Of a stretch of DNA of 6,546 nt, positions 5,900-6,546 are shown piece by piece. The notes below the pieces were generated by a model. That model was not told the origin of the DNA. It made no database searches and saw only the letters and a list, made by a program, of their open reading frames with translations. The DNA is from Planctomycetota bacterium. GTDB taxonomy: Bacteria > Planctomycetota > Planctomycetia > Pirellulales > Pirellulaceae. Within the stretch, counting starts at the first letter, position 1; every line of letters begins with the position of its first letter. The translations under genes and the position numbers were made by a program. The DNA is taken from positions 1-6,546 of the forward strand of contig JAPLNJ010000119.1 in assembly GCA_026692885.1 (NCBI GenBank), given 5' to 3'.

Positions 5900-6118
5900 G
5901 CGACCCTGTCCGGCCAACAGAAGGCAGTGGCCGAGGCCACCCCGAAACTCTTGGAGGAACTGGCGACCGCGGAAGAGTACGAGACGGCGCTGGCCCTGTG
6001 CGAGACGGCGCGAGGATGTGCCCGAAGCGCGAAGCAGTCTCAGCTGGCCAAAGACCTGGCCGCTCAACCCACGGAGGTCAATCGCAAGAATCCGCACAAG
6101 TCGCGTAGCGACGGTTGA
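5900..6118 (+). pseudogene. In-frame continuation of the 5501 gene after its premature stop
   Basis: In the same frame as 5501-5899, the codons after TAA read ATLSGQQKAVAEATPKLLEELATAEEYETALALCETARGCARSAKQSQLAKDLAAQP, the expected helix-repeat continuation of that protein. A GTG at 5927 has no good ribosome site, so independent expression is unlikely. The last dozen residues (NRKNPHKSRSDG) run into the inverted repeat at 6100, which supplies the final TGA; any further domains of the ancestral protein are missing. This supports a degraded gene rather than two neighbouring genes. Confidence 0.55.
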
Positions 6119-6165
6119 AGATACGCCCCCTCGCGCCCTCGGCAGTTCGACCGTCGCTACGCGAC
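6100..6165. repeat. 20-bp inverted repeat (REP-like)
   Basis: The segments 6100-6119 and 6146-6165 are inverted complements at 19 of 20 positions (16 perfect outer pairs, one T-G wobble, three more inner pairs), with a 26-base GC-rich loop. The left arm overlaps the end of the degraded 5501 gene and contains its terminal TGA. It can fold as a strong hairpin in either strand. Confidence 0.65.
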
Positions 6166-6188
6166 GAAAGCATCTCGGAGAAACTCCC

Positions 6189-6210
6189 GCCGTGGGTTAA
6201 AACCCACGGC
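6189..6210. repeat. 10-bp palindromic repeat, planctomycete REP-like
   Basis: GCCGTGGGTT (6189-6198) and AACCCACGGC (6201-6210) are exact complements with two bases between. I recall this dyad as a very common dispersed element of planctomycete genomes, though that is from memory. It may act as a bidirectional transcript-end or stability element. Confidence 0.6.
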
Positions 6211-6222
6211 TACGTTCAGGAG

Positions 6223-6235
6223 GTCGCTCCGCGAC
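6223..6235. repeat. Short GTCGC/GCGAC dyad
   Basis: GTCGC (6223-6227) and GCGAC (6231-6235) pair around a three-base loop. It shares the GTCGC theme with the 6100-6165 arms and belongs to the same repeat cluster. Confidence 0.35.
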
Positions 6236-6253
6236 TAATTCTCCGTCGCTTCG

Positions 6254-6277
6254 CGCGGCCTTGACACGCGGCCTTGA
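6254..6277. repeat. Tandem 11-bp direct repeat
   Basis: CGCGGCCTTGA occurs at 6254-6264 and again at 6267-6277, separated by CA. A 13-base period of two units. No function can be assigned. Confidence 0.55.
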
Positions 6278-6327
6278 TCATAACGTTGCGAAATGCTAGC
6301 AGTGTCGTGATCGCCCCCGAGAAGCTC

Positions 6328-6341
6328 CCGACGTACGTCGG
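6328..6341. repeat. 14-bp perfect palindrome
   Basis: CCGACGTACGTCGG is its own reverse complement. Flanking CTC (6325-6327) and GAG further right can extend the dyad with a small bulge. Part of the repeat cluster between the degraded 5501 gene and the gene at the window edge. Confidence 0.45.
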
Positions 6342-6434
6342 TGGGAGTGTTCCCGCCCTGTGCCTAACCCGGAGCCCCAGATCCGACCGGCCCGACTCGT
6401 CGGCTGCCCGCCGCCTCCGCAGATTGTCCCACTT

Positions 6435-6546
6435 TTAAGCTGCCATTTCTTCCAGACTTACGTCACTTTGCGGCTGGTTGATTGGGGTCGGCCGTGCCTT
6501 CGCGATGGTCAATCCGTTATGTACCAGCACCAGCAGGCCAAGTTGC
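6435..6546 (-). CDS. C-terminal end of an unrecognised gene running off the window
   Basis: The minus strand from 6545 reads 36 codons, QLGLLVLVHNGLTIAKARPTPINQPQSDVSLEEMAA, and stops at TAA (6437-6435). The hydrophobic LGLLVLVHNGL followed by a polar tail and an acidic helix looks protein-like, unlike the other two frames of this strand, of which one meets stops and the other lacks this character. The stop is followed by AAGTGGGACAAT, which could be part of an insertion-sequence end, so a transposase C-terminus is one possibility. I do not recognise the family and the fragment is short. Confidence 0.4.
   Translation of the reverse strand, partial: QLGLLVLVHNGLTIAKARPTPINQPQSDVSLEEMAA

Larger units (their letters stand above)
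6178..6334. repeat. 16-base core found twice before different palindromes
   Basis: GAGAAACTCCCGCCGT (6178-6193) and GAGAAGCTCCCGACGT (6319-6334) match at 14 of 16 positions. Each runs into a palindrome: the 6189-6210 dyad in the first copy and the 6328-6341 dyad in the second. The shared lead with differing dyads suggests related members of one dispersed repeat family. Confidence 0.4.

Overview
The window looks like a chromosomal piece of a GC-rich planctomycete (Planctomycetota, probably a Pirellulales- or Gemmatales-like lineage). The evidence is the kind of proteins present: a Tat-exported aldo/keto-reductase-like TIM barrel beside a large secreted glycosidase-like protein, an orphan sigma-region-4-like protein of a type I associate with planctomycetes, an ISKra4-type transposase remnant, and palindromic intergenic repeats that include the GCCGTGGGTT/AACCCACGGC dyad. 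This assignment rests on protein and repeat style, not on a marker gene.

Layout. Positions 1-298 hold no gene I can support, only a UUCG-type hairpin and three copies of a GGACA-centred motif. Positions 299-3536 are a minus-strand pair that reads as an operon: a Tat-exported AKR-like protein (3536-2592), then a secreted DUF5696/GH101-like glycosidase. The second gene is split by a 2-base slip in a GTGTG run into an N-terminal beta-domain ORF (2502-2020) and a catalytic-barrel ORF (2032-299). Positions 3537-4029 are intergenic and carry a GNRA-loop hairpin. At 4030 a plus-strand gene for an exported protein begins, but it is cut after about 47 codons by an oppositely oriented ISKra4 transposase remnant (about 4438-4169). 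A minus-strand sigma-like DNA-binding protein follows (5246-4626), with a structured leader. Divergent from it, a plus-strand exported helical protein starts at 5501. It carries an in-frame TAA at 5897, and its reading frame stays open and family-like to 6118. Positions 6100-6341 are a cluster of inverted and direct repeats. The last 112 bases hold the C-terminal end of a minus-strand gene that continues outside the window.

How it fits together. The AKR-like/glycosidase pair suggests envelope or extracytoplasmic carbohydrate metabolism, by analogy with other planctomycete secreted-enzyme operons. The right half shows three independent signs of gene decay (truncation, nonsense codon, IS remnant), and the glycosidase adds a fourth (frameshift). 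I see no CRISPR array, tRNA, rRNA or obvious defence cassette. The items most worth following are the glycosidase frameshift, the AKR-like protein lacking the AKR catalytic residues, the orphan sigma-like protein with its alternative leader hairpins, and the modular repeat cluster.
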